This document shows positions 1 to 9,590 of a stretch of 64,000 nt of DNA, one piece after another. Within the stretch, counting starts at the first letter, position 1; each line of letters starts with the position of its first letter. This DNA comes from Prorocentrum cordatum. Its lineage: Eukaryota; Sar; Dinophyceae; Prorocentrales; Prorocentraceae. Under the pieces are notes generated by a model, which worked only from the letters and a program-made list of their open reading frames with translations, was not told the origin of the DNA and made no database searches. The position numbers were made by a program, and so were the translations under genes. The DNA is taken from assembly GCA_963575745.1 (NCBI GenBank), contig CAUYUJ010016360.1, forward strand, positions 371,001-435,000. Direction: 5' to 3'.

Positions 1-1085
1 CATGGCGTGGAAGAGCACGGCAGAGCGAAGCATGACATAGCATGGCGTGGCTTGCGCAGTGAAGCATTGCATCACAAAGCATTGCACAGCGGAGCGTAAC
101 GCAACACCGCACAGCATGTCATGGCTTGGCACCAGGTTCCTTGGAGGGTAAGTGGATCGTCTCCGAGAGGTCAAGGCCAGTCAGGAGTCCTGGCTCCATG
201 TCTAGCTCGCTGGGTTCCCCGAAAAGCTCCACATAAGGCGGGGCTGATGGAGAGCACCCGTTGACTCTGCTTCCAACATCGCCTTCTCAAAGCATAAACT
301 GGGCTCCCGCTTGATACTTCCTGAAAACGACGACGCCCCAAAAGTGGGGGCTTCTGCGGCACAGAAAATCAACGAATCGACACTGAATGTGTAGTTAATC
401 ACTTCCGAATATTTTTGCCCGGAAGGGGGGGGGGCGGGGGCATTTAATACGTTTGGGGCCCATTTGGAAGGACCGAAAACGCCCGCGCTGCAGCGGGAAC
501 AGCATGGGGCCAGCGCTTCAGCGGGAGCAGCACTTTGAAGAAAAACCGCAGCGAAAGCCCAACTCGCAGGAATCCCCGGTGTTAAAAACAATACGCGGAG
601 GGGAGAGCATGCTACGCATGGAATGAAGTCAATGGAAATAACTTGCAGTGGATCCGTGAGTGGATCACTCTAGATTGATGAGGCTATAATGCCTCTTTTG
701 AATTTGAGCCGGCAATGATGCCCGCTCGTGCCCACCCCGTCCCGTCTTCAGGGACTTCGCATCCCCCTATGATGGTAAGATGGGAAGACGGGCCGCCGCC
801 CCTGGCACTGCACGTACGGTGCCATGTTTGTGGGGAAAAGAGGAGAATAGTATTCATAGTGTATCAAGGGAACGAGGAGAGTAGCATTCATAGTGTGCAA
901 GACGTCGTCAGTGTATCTGGACTTCTTCCAGACGTCATCAGGGGAAAGAGGAGAGTAGTATTCATAGTGTGCAAGTGTGGAGGGAGGGGGAGGGAGGGGG
1001 GAGGGAGGGGGGAGGGGGAGGGGGGGGGAGGGGATGGAAGGAGGAGGAGGAGGGAGGAGGGAGGGGGGAGGGCGGGGGGAGGGAC
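1..1085 (+). repeat. composite repeat E, first copy
   Basis: GCATGGCGTGG-type degenerate units at 1-140, a GCGCTTCAGCGGGAGCAGCA module (511-600), three GAGGAGAGTAGYATTCATAG units (845-975), then a GGGAGG tract (966-1085). No gene is supported. Confidence 0.5.
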
Positions 1086-1840
1086 AAGCTAGGTGCGTTC
1101 GCGTCATAGCTGACATCCTACCCCTCCCTCCCATCCTTTTACCATGGCGTAGATCCCCTCTCTACTCGCACAGTCGGATGTTGAGCAGGGCAATGGCCCC
1201 GAAAGGGTACGCGATGCATTGTAGAGCACGGCGTGGCATGGTGTAGAAGAGCACCGCAAAGCGTAGTATGTCACAGCATGGCGTGGCGTGGCGTAGTGAA
1301 GAATTGCATCACAAAGCTTTGCAACGCAAAGCATGGCATCGCACAGCGGCCCCGAACATAACATTGCATAGCATGGCGTTGAAGATCAAAGCGTAGCATG
1401 GCATAGCATGACGTGGCACGCACGCACTGGACATGACAGCTGCAGCTGAAGGCATGGCATCGCGCATCGGAACGCAACCTAGCATTGCATTGCATGCCGT
1501 GGCATGGCACGGGACATGACGCCAGCGCTGCAGAGGGAGCACGATTCGGAACGAGCGGAAGCGCGGAAATGAGGCCAGCGTTGCAGCGGGAGCACGATTC
1601 GGAACGAGCGGAAGCCCGAAAATGAAGCCCGCGCTTCAGAGAGAGCATCATTTTGAAAAACACCCAAGCGAAAACCCAACTCCGGGAAATCCTGTGTGTA
1701 AAAATACAGTACGCAGAGGGGTGCCCGCTATCTTCCGCACGCCATCAGGGGATGGAGGAGAGTAGCATTCATATTGTGTAATTGTCAAGGGAGGGGGAGG
1801 GGGAAGGCGAGAGAGGGAGGAGGGAGGAATGCAATGAAAT
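1086..1840 (+). repeat. composite repeat E, second copy
   Basis: Starts CAAGCTAGGTGCGTTCGCGT, then GCATGGCATAGC units (1190-1510), two tandem 56-bp units with GGAGCACGATTCGGAACGAG (1520-1630), and GAGAGTAGCATTCATATTG with a GGGAGG tract. Confidence 0.55.
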
Positions 1841-2289
1841 GGAATGGAGTCATGGCGGGGAATCCGCCTGCCGCCGCAGCGACGACGTGCACCCGAGGAG
1901 CCCGAGGGCCCCACCGACGGAATGCACCCCAGCAACGGCCCCCCAAGGAGGGGAACGCCGTGGCCAAGGCCCCACCACCCCCGCGGGGACGGAGACCAAC
2001 GGGCAACAGAACGCAGCCACCAAGGCCGCCCCCAGGACCCCGCGGCCCGAAAACGAAGCAACCCCCAGGCCGCCCCCCAGCAAGACACCAGCGTTCCAAG
2101 CCGCGCCCACGCCCGCCTTGCCAGCGCGGCGGCAGCTGCTCGGCGACGGCCTCGCAGCTCACAGCTCCGAGTGACTACTCGCAGTCGGTGCCAATGCCCT
2201 CGAACACCGTGTGGGGGAGGGCGGCTGCCCGACCAGCAAGCTGGCAAGGCATTGTCGCCGCTTTCCCCCCGCAGCCCGGGCTACACCGC
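1841..2289. other. GC-rich block, undetermined
   Basis: Open in several frames on both strands because of high GC. No splice sites or domains let me choose one. Confidence 0.25.
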
Positions 2290-3324
2290 CCCCGAGCGCT
2301 CGACCTCGACAGTGCCGCCGATCCCGCCGAGCATCTCCAGGTACCTTCCCTGCCACACGGGGCTGAGCGCATCGAGCACGCCCTGCGCTTGGTCGCTCTG
2401 GCCAGCCATCGCCCACAGCCCTGCCCTCGTCGACCCTGCCGCACGCCTTCGGGAGTGCCCCGCATGGCACCTGCACGACGACGTGCTCGCACCAAGGCTC
2501 CAGGAGGGCCGCAAGCGACGGGCGGGACTTGACAAGCCCCTTCTCCGCGGCCTACCCGGAGACTTCGTCCCAGAGGCGGCGCCGTGCTGCTGCAGGAACG
2601 ACGCAGCCTTGCCGAATGGGCGTAGCCAAAGCAGCACCTACGGCAAGGCCCTCCTGCACCTCCGCGGTCGGGACGCAACACTACCGGCGTTTTCTCGGAC
2701 TGATCATGCTCCTCTCACTCCGACGCCTCCTCGAAGAAACCCTCGACGACCAGCTCCTCCGCACTCTCACGCTCGCACGCTCGGCACCTCGCACTGCACG
2801 GCCACATCCACCATGCAGGGCTTCGCGCACGGCCACAACCTGCACGACCACCGCCTGGACCATGAACTCGTCCTTCGGCAGGTTTTTGTCCTCCAGCTTG
2901 ACCGTTTTCTCGGGAGGTGGGCCTCCCCAGTAGCAGGGTCCAGCTTGCCCTCCAGCTTGATCGTCTACCTGGGAATGTCCTCGACGACCTGATCATCCTC
3001 GGCCAGGCCGCACTTGCCCAGCGAGGGGAAGACAGGGACAGGGACTGCAGGGAGGGTCATGCCGACGCGCCCCGACGACAGCGTGTCCGCGCTCGGGTCG
3101 ACCACGTGGGCGACCTGGTCACCGCACACGTTCGCCGGCTCCTCTGCGGGCTCGCTGGCCCCCTCATCGATGTCCTGGCAGGCCCCGGTGAGTTGTTGCA
3201 CCACCGACATCGCCTGGCCCCTCTCGACCACGAGGGCTTCGTGCGCACCCCTGAACGTGCCCTTGAGGATCTCCATGATGAGCTTTCTCCCCCCAGGAGG
3301 AGGAAGAGGAGGAGGAGGAGGAGG
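2290..3324 (-). pseudogene. decayed minus-strand coding region
   Basis: Protein-like blocks appear on the minus strand but are split by stops and frame changes. They include KLIMEILKGTFRGAHEALVV, ERGQAMSVVQQLTGACQDID and GKCGLAEDDQVVEDIPR, then a TAG. TIKLEGKLDPATG follows, then in another frame PEKTVKLEDKNLPKDEFMVQ, and further on GLWAMAGQSDQAQGVLDALS with PVWQGRYLEMLGGIGGTVEV. The blocks keep one order and one strand, which suits a broken gene or retroelement ORF. It abuts the spliced-leader copy at 3325, the boundary of an oppositely oriented element. No family is recognised. Confidence 0.4.
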
Positions 3325-3346
3325 TCCGTAGCCATGTTGGCTCAAG
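3325..3346 (+). other. relict dinoflagellate spliced-leader exon
   Basis: The 22 bases match the conserved dinoflagellate spliced-leader exon at all positions but one (CATGTTGG for CATTTTGG). They are followed by TAAGACG rather than a GT donor, so this is a leader-mRNA junction copied back into DNA, not a leader RNA gene. It marks the 5' end of the LINE copy. Confidence 0.75.
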
Positions 3347-5130
3347 TAAGACGTGTGTCGAGCCAGCTGGGCAGGGCAGCTTGTGCGGGGGATCACAGGT
3401 GCCTGCCATCTTCCCATCCACCATCTACTTCTGTTTCCGCTCCACCAGTCTATGTCTTTCGCTGTCAGCTCCGGAGTGCGATGCCGACAGATGGTCATGC
3501 TCGCAGCCGCAGCGCAGCCCGAGCCAGTCATCGTGCCCAGGCCGCACACGCCACCAACGCCGCACTCGCCGCCCCTGACGAGCAGCCCCAGCATCGGCTG
3601 CAAGCAGAGGTGGAGGCCTTCCCGACTGTCCCATCCAAGCAGAGCCAACCTCACCCAACGCCTCTTGGCGATGGTGCTGCTTCTCGTGACGGTGATGGTC
3701 GTGCAGATCATGCTGCGGGTAGTGCCGCAGGGGGTGCAGGTGGTGAAAGAGTCTTCGAGGTTCTCTGCGACGATGAGAATTCGATCGGTGCAGTCAGCGT
3801 GTACGTCGACACCACGAAGAAGGAGCTCCTCGCAGCCATCTCCAAGCTCCAGATCGGGGTCACTAGCCTGGCCTCCTCCGTCTCCGACTGCTACGACAAG
3901 ATGGGCAAGCGCATGGAGCGTCGCTTGGCCAGCATGGACGCACGGCAGAATCAGCACGAAGCTCGTATCTCTCATCTCGAGACAGGGTTCAGAGGGTCTC
4001 CATCGAGTTCCCCAATGGAGTCTGGATAGCGCACTACAACAGGCATGACCACGATATGACTCAGCCATCTCGTCAGCACCTCCAAGATCGCATTAGCCTG
4101 GGCCTCTTGAGGGCCCAGCAGAACCCGCTCGCGTCGATCGTCGTTGTCGCAGGGGGCTTCTATCACTGCTGCTCGACCTCCGCGCTCTCTCCATCCGTCT
4201 CCTGAGTTGCATGGGCAGCTCCTTGCCGACAGACAGCAGCGTAGACGACTAGCCTGGAAGCGCACCCTGGTAAAGTTCACGGAGGTGGAGGCGGGGGGGG
4301 AAAGCGCTTCAACAAGTCGCCAAACACAGTCAGCAGTACCGAACTTCAGGACAGCATCAGAAAAACATCCGAGGCCGCAGACGAATCCGATTTATCGCAG
4401 CCGGTGCAGATTGAGTTTCGCGAGAGGTTGATGAGGCACGCTGCGCAGAGCGCCCGTGATAACACGATTGTCAAACGTCCCCAGGCTCCGCTGGCCAGTC
4501 TCACTGTACTCAAACTGATATCCCGCGCCATTTGGCATCGAGACATCAAGCCGGCCGAGCGTCCCCAGCAGACGCATTGGTCGGGCAGAAAACATGTGCA
4601 GGTGGATGTGCAGCAAGCCTCTGTCTCGCTCCTTCCGCCGTTTGAGTTCTTCGAGACCACGAGCGCAGCGCAGCTCGCTGCCGCTGATCGGGTCGCTGCG
4701 AAAGTCCGCCACAGTATCGTGCCCAACGTGCCAGAGAAGCCGCTCGCGCGCCATCGCCTCCGTCTCAGTGGGATTGCTCGTCTCGCCAAGCTTTGGGGCC
4801 CCTTCGATGGAAGCTCGTGCTCCAGGGGGTCGAGCAGGGTGGGGGGCGAGTCGCCGATCCCGAACATTAATTTCGCGCTCTCGGTTTCGGACGGGCGCCC
4901 ATATTCGCCGAAAAGAAGATCGACGTCGAAGCTGCTCGTGTATATCTCGATCGACATGCCCTTCGAGCCGACCTCCTCGACCTCAGGCCCCCCATCGGAA
5001 GCCGCCTTCGACAAGCTCCTCCGGAGCGTGGAGCTGAGCGAGCCGGGGCCCGATGGGATCCCGCACCTGGCGCGGGCGAGCCACCAGGAGGAGCCAGAAG
5101 GGGTGGATGGGTGGGTTGTCAGCACGTACA
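3325..5130 (+). mobile_element. decayed non-LTR (LINE) retrotransposon, 5' part
   Basis: The copy begins with a spliced-leader relict. At 3757-4000 a coiled-coil ORF1-like segment reads YVDTTKKELLAAISKLQIGV and SDCYDKMGKRMERRLASMDA. At 4000-4200, in another frame, IAHYNRHDHDMTQP is followed by PLASIVVVAGGFY, at the place where LINE endonucleases carry GDFN/GDYN; the catalytic Asp is lost here. At 4980-5100 the frame reads EAAFDKLLRSVELSEPGPDG and IPHLARA, matching the start of LINE reverse transcriptases (SPGPDGIP). Sequence after about 5130 is unrelated, so the catalytic YADD-like part is missing. Frameshifts make it inactive. Confidence 0.6.
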
Positions 5131-5607
5131 GGTCTCAAGCAGAGCAACGCACACCATGGCCACGACGACGTCGACGACAACGACGACGGAGACGAGGCGC
5201 GCAGGCGATCCGCACCGAAACACGGATTTGGGAAAGAGTCCACCTTGCAGGAGCGGTTGAACAGCGCACCGTGGAGCGATTCTGCAGCCTCCCCTGAGCA
5301 CACGCCGTCCCCAGAGCATCTGACAGGCAAGTCTAGTTTGCACCCTCATGCCTTGATGGACTCTGGGCGCGTTTCGGCACTGCCACTGCTGCCGCCGCCC
5401 TGGAGGAGCTGGAGGAGGAGGAGGAGGAGAAGGAGGAGGAGGAGGAGGAGGAGGCGCTGACGGGAAGAGCCAGGAGGGGAGAACCGCAGAAGGGAGCGGG
5501 AGGCTCCTATGGCAGAGGACGGTTGCTGCGATGACTGCGACCACCACCGCGACGGGCAACGGCGGCGACGGCGACGACCCAGGAATCCGACGTCGTCAAT
5601 TTTCTCG
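5131..5607. other. sequence after the LINE fragment
   Basis: Holds ACGACG/GACGAGGCGC repeats (5150-5240, with GATCCGCACCGAAACACGGA related to 28045-28070) and a GGA tract at 5405-5460. No gene seen. Confidence 0.3.
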
Positions 5608-5716
5608 CAACGTCGCTCCCCAGAGGTCGGACCCCCTTCCCCAGGAATGGGCTCACCCTGAGTCATGACCTGGTGGCCTAGGGGCCTGGCGAGGGCCCTC
5701 GGAGGCCAAAACTTGA
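5608..5716 (+). mobile_element. element C1, partial
   Basis: CCCCAGAGGTCGGACCCCCT, TCCCCAGGAATGGGC, GGCGAGGGCCCTCGGAGGCC match the C interior; the termini are not clear. Confidence 0.35.
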
Positions 5717-6590
5717 CACCATCCATCCGTAATTGTTTGTGTTTTCGAAGCGCGAGGATGTCTTAGGATGCAACCTTCGGAAAATGGCATGGTCCGGCCG
5801 ACTGCTGTTTGATTCCGCTTGATCTTTCGCAGTCCCGCGCAATCCGGCTCAATTATGGGCTCTAGTTGGGTTTTATTTTGGCTAGTCCAGTTGTGTGACC
5901 CTTTACTCGGGCCATTGCTTGGGTGACAGGGGGAGTGTTAGGAGAAGAGGGGGATTTAGAAGTGGATTCAAGATGGGTTCTATCTCGCCTAACCTCACTT
6001 TTTAACGGGCTGCATATGCCCTAAGTGGTTTAAGGGGGGCACGTCTGGTCTAGGCGGGCGGAGCCCACTTCGGAGTTGAAGGGCACATGTAGCCAAATCA
6101 TGAGCTAGGTTCGGCCAGACATCACCTTAGCATCCACTTCTGACGCCCCACATCCCCTTAGCAACTCCCGCGGTCTTCCGCGCAATTTCTCCGAATCCAG
6201 CCTCACGGCCCCTCAATCGGGCCTAATAGCCTTTCACCTGGCATCGCTCGGACGTGTGACTTTTCTCCTCGGCGAGGACCATCGCGGAGCACCTCGAACC
6301 ACCTTGCGAAGCCGCACGCGCACGAGGTCGCAACGCGCACGTTGGACGTCCGAGCCATGGCGAGCTCACCTCTTTCACGAAGACCTCGCCGCAGCGGCTT
6401 CCCCAGTGTTCAAGGGAGGAAAAACCACCCGGACTGGACAATTATTGGCGTTAGTTACACGGCCCTGGGCGTTTCCTAAACAGCCCTGCCTTGTTTGATT
6501 CTTTGAGGGTATAAACTTTCCAGCCGCCCAGGGACAGGCGCCCCCGACAGCGAAGAAGCGCAATTCTGTACCGTTCCTCGCCCGTTCGTA
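5717..6590. other. unique region, possible LTR-type boundary
   Basis: AT-balanced sequence. At 5930-5945 a purine run ACAGGGGGAG is followed by TGTTAGGAGAAG, as at a polypurine tract and 3' LTR start. An imperfect inverted repeat (GGGAGTGTTAG...AGAAGTGGA with TCCACTTCTGAC...TAGCAACTCCC) spans 5930-6170. Both strands of 6230-6450 are open without a clear gene. Confidence 0.25.
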
Positions 6591-7089
6591 AACGGCTTCG
6601 CGTGTCGGGGTGGTTCTTCGCGGGGAGGAGTTCCTGCCCTCCATACAGCGTGCCCGCGCACCGCGACCGGCGAGGGCGCGCCCTCTCCCGCGAGGCGCGC
6701 CGCCAGCGGGGCCACCGACGTCGGCTGGAGCCCGAGCGTGCTCCGCGGCGGCGGCGCCGGCGCGGCGGCCGAGCCGCGGCCCGACCTGGGCGCGGACAGG
6801 CCGCGCCGCCGCCGCGGGCGTCGCCCCTCCCCTCCCTCCCTCCCTCCTCCTCCCTCCCTCCCTCCCTCCCTCCCTCCCTCCCTCCTCCTCCTCCTCCTCC
6901 TCCTCCCTCCTCTCCCTCCTCCTCCTCCTCCTCCTCCTCCTCCTCCTCCTCCTCCTCCTCCTCCGCCGCCCGTCGCCGCCGCTGCCGACGTCATCGCCGT
7001 CGTCCCCTCGAGGCGCAGGCGGCGAGGCAGCGCGAGCAGGCAGACGGCACGAAGACACTATGCGCTCCTCTCTTCCCCCGAGGGCCTCG
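6591..7089. other. GC-rich block with CCT tract
   Basis: Very GC-rich, with open frames on both strands (6600-6830), then a CCTCCC/CCT tract at 6830-6965. It could hold a first exon or CpG-like promoter; none is provable. Confidence 0.25.
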
Positions 7090-7750
7090 AGGTCGTGGCC
7101 TGCCCACCGCCGAACACAATGGTTTTCTTGCGGCACGTCCGGCCCCAGCAGGTGGTGGATTGTAGGATGTGTGTTCCAGCGTGGCGCTCGGTGTTCGGTG
7201 TCTCGGTGTTTTCAGCATGGCGCTCCCGCTGCAGCGTTGGCTCCATTCTCTGGCTCTTGGTCCTTCCAAACCATGCTCCCGCTGCAGCGCTGACCTCATT
7301 TTTTTTCGTTGCGGATATTTCAGATCGTGTTCCCGCTACAGCGTTGGCTCTCATTTTATGCGTCCGCTCTTTCCGAACCGTCCCTTCACATGTTTTGTCT
7401 TGCTTCCTGTCCGGTTTCCCTCAGAACCTGTCGTCTAAATGAGTCGTGTTATCGACCAGCGTTGGCTCTCGTTTTACGCTCTCGGTCTTTCCACACCGTC
7501 CATTTCCAGTTCCCGCCCTGTGTCATGTCCGGGTCCCCCTAGAACATATTGTCGAACAGGAAACGTGTCATCGACCCGACGACGCTCCGCCGTGCTCTTC
7601 TGCGCCGTGGTACGCCGTGCACCACGGTGCATCTCGCGCCCCCTCGGGCCCTTGCCCTGCTCGACATCCGACTATGCGAATGGAGAGGAGATTTGCGCCG
7701 TGGAAGGGCTTGGAGGGAGGGGTCGGACGTCAGAAAGACGCTTGCGCACC
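7090..7750 (-). repeat. composite repeat E, inverted copy
   Basis: Reverse-complement modules: GCTCCCGCTGCAGCGTTGGC units (7200-7380), CTCGACATCCGACTATGCGA and GGGAGGGGTCGGACGTCAGA, opposite in order to 1086-1660. Confidence 0.5.
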
Positions 7751-7905
7751 TGGCTCGACAAAAACCGTCGGAGCTCCGCGACACATGTCGTGGATCGGCG
7801 CTGACCCCCCCCCGGCAGCGCCGCCGGCGCCCCCCGGTGCGCTCGGCGCGCCAGGGAAGACGGCCCCCGCGCCGATCCGCGGAGTCCAGGAATAGGAATG
7901 TTTAC
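7740..7905. mobile_element. element A5, diverged
   Basis: GGAGCTCCGCGACAC then GGATCGGCGCTGAC on the left, and GCGCCGATCCGCGGAGTCC then AATGTTTACGTCCGA on the right. Confidence 0.4.
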
Positions 7906-7924
7906 GTCCGACTCTTCGTTTATA

Positions 7925-8098
7925 CCCAGGCTTATGTTTCAAATCGCAGGAGGTTTTCGCTCACCTCCGGCTTCGGGGGGCCTCAAGGCCCTGGGCCGTC
8001 AGGAGTCAACTCCGGATGAAGAAGCGGTTCCAGGGGAGGGGTCCAGACATTTGGGGAGCCACGTGGCGAACAACATCACGACGGAGGATCTTTGGGTC
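7925..8098 (-). mobile_element. element C2, inverted
   Basis: GGGCCGTCAGGAGTCAACTC, CGGATGAAGAAGCGGTTCCA, GGGGTCCAGACATTTGGGGA, ACATCACGACGGAGG. Confidence 0.5.
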
Positions 8099-8483
8099 TT
8101 GGAATTCGTCGTCGCTGCGGTCGAGGCCGCTGTGGTAGTCGTCACCGTCGCCGCCGTGGTCGTTGCGGTCCGAAGGGGCAAGGAGTCGTGACTGTGATAC
8201 GTCAATTGATTCCTCTGGTGTCCCCGATATCCTTGTCACGTGGGCTCCCGAAGCGAGGAACTTCGAAACACCTGGAACGCATCTCAGACCACAGGCGCAT
8301 GCTTACATCGGTGTCGTCGCAGGGGTGCTCCTCGCCGCCGTCGCTCTGCTCGTCGCCGTTGCCGTCGCGGTCGTGGTGGCGGGGGTCGTCCTTCGTCGTC
8401 GATCGTGGGTGGAGGTTCGAGGCCTCTGGGCGCGTTTTCGCTCCCTCTGTGGGCTCCTGGGGCGCCCTCTTCTCCACGGCGAG
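8099..8483. other. GTC-rich low-complexity DNA
   Basis: GTCGTC/GCCGTC microsatellite-like stretches at 8105-8175 and 8310-8400 flank ordinary sequence. No gene supported. Confidence 0.3.
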
Positions 8484-8652
8484 ATGGAAGGGGCCCCAGG
8501 ACTCACAAATGAATACACACAAATAAACAGATTCCCCATATTTTCCCATGTTTTCTGGGTTTTTGTCTTCCCCACCACTTCCCATATTTCCCCGTATTTT
8601 CCAGGAAATCGAAGACTAATTGTGTCTGTGTGTTTCTTTCCCTCCTGAGAGA
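8484..8652 (-). mobile_element. element D2, inverted
   Basis: Reverse-complement copy of D, from GAAGGGGCCCCAGGACTCAC to TTGTGTCTGTGTGTTTCTTT and CCCTCCTGAGAG. Confidence 0.6.
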
Positions 8653-9290
8653 CTCGCATCGAAATTCGGACCACATCTTGCCCCAGCAAAAGCCCTCCGC
8701 CCGTCGCAGGCTTGTCGTGGTCCTCGCCCTCGTCGTCGTGGTCGTTGTGGCTCCCCGTCCCCTTGTCTTGCCCGCCCCCTCTTTCCCCCCCAGCCCCAGG
8801 CGTCCTGAAAGGCAAGGGCGGACGAGCTTCTTTTTAGCCCAGGGTGGTAGACGGTCGCTTCATGCAAAAATAAGCCCACCACGTGTGGCGTTCCGGAAAG
8901 GGCCTCGCCTTTGAGGGTCGAAGGGGCTGGCATCTCCTCGTCGGCGGAAGGCGGCGGAAGGCCCGCGAAGCCGGCGGACGTAAAACGGGGGCGGCTTTGA
9001 CGACGGAAGTTGGCGGAAGGCAGAAGATGAGCCCCCCAAGAGATGTCAAGGTTTCTTGTCTCAGGGTTTCGGAAACAGCAAGATGAATCCACTGCCCGAC
9101 ATCCATGAGAATGTTCGCGCCGAGAGCTGAGGGGCCTCGAGCACTGAACGAACTCAGGATGTCGGAGCTCTCGGTCCTCCTCCTCGGTTTTAACCTTGAA
9201 GCCCCATCTTGTTTCCATCAAGCGGCGTGGATTACTTGATAGATTGAACAGAGGTTTGCGGCCAAAGGTTTTATCTAGTTATCCGTAAGG
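8653..9290. other. no recognisable feature
   Basis: Mixed sequence with GTCGTC and GGCGGAAG short repeats (8720-8750, 8940-9020). Nothing further seen. Confidence 0.3.
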
Positions 9291-9590
9291 GCTTCGCCCT
9301 CTGCCGCCGGCCCCCTCTCTATCATAATGGGATGTATGAGAGTCGCGTCGGCGCGTCTCGGCGTTGCCGTGGCGCATCTGGGAACATCATGCGGGGGCGG
9401 ATAGTAATCATTACGCGTATTGAGACGTTGGCGTTATCGAAGACGCCTACGGCGAATCACCGCCGGCTCCTGCCTTTTGGAATCGCCCATGTAGCCGATC
9501 GTTGTGGCAAGAGCTCTGCGAAGTTATCGGGCCATGTGTTCCCCCAACCGTTGTGAAACCCCTTCGAGGAACACTTGGGGGAGGATGGCG
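9290..9590 (+). repeat. head module M, copy 1
   Basis: GTCGCGTCGGCGCGTCTCGG, CATCATGCGGGGGCGGATAG, CGGCGAATCACCGCCGGCTC, GTTCCCCCAACCGTTGTGAA. The second half recurs at 10905-11060 and the first half at 48790-48960. Confidence 0.55.

Noticed and set aside
3325-3346. Spliced-leader RNA gene
   Set aside because: The exon is followed by TAAGAC rather than a GT donor, and has an internal mismatch and no recognisable leader-RNA intron.
8099-8400. Two Val/Ala-rich transmembrane-like segments
   Set aside because: They are encoded by GTCGTC/GCCGTC low-complexity DNA and have no splice sites, starts or conserved flanks.
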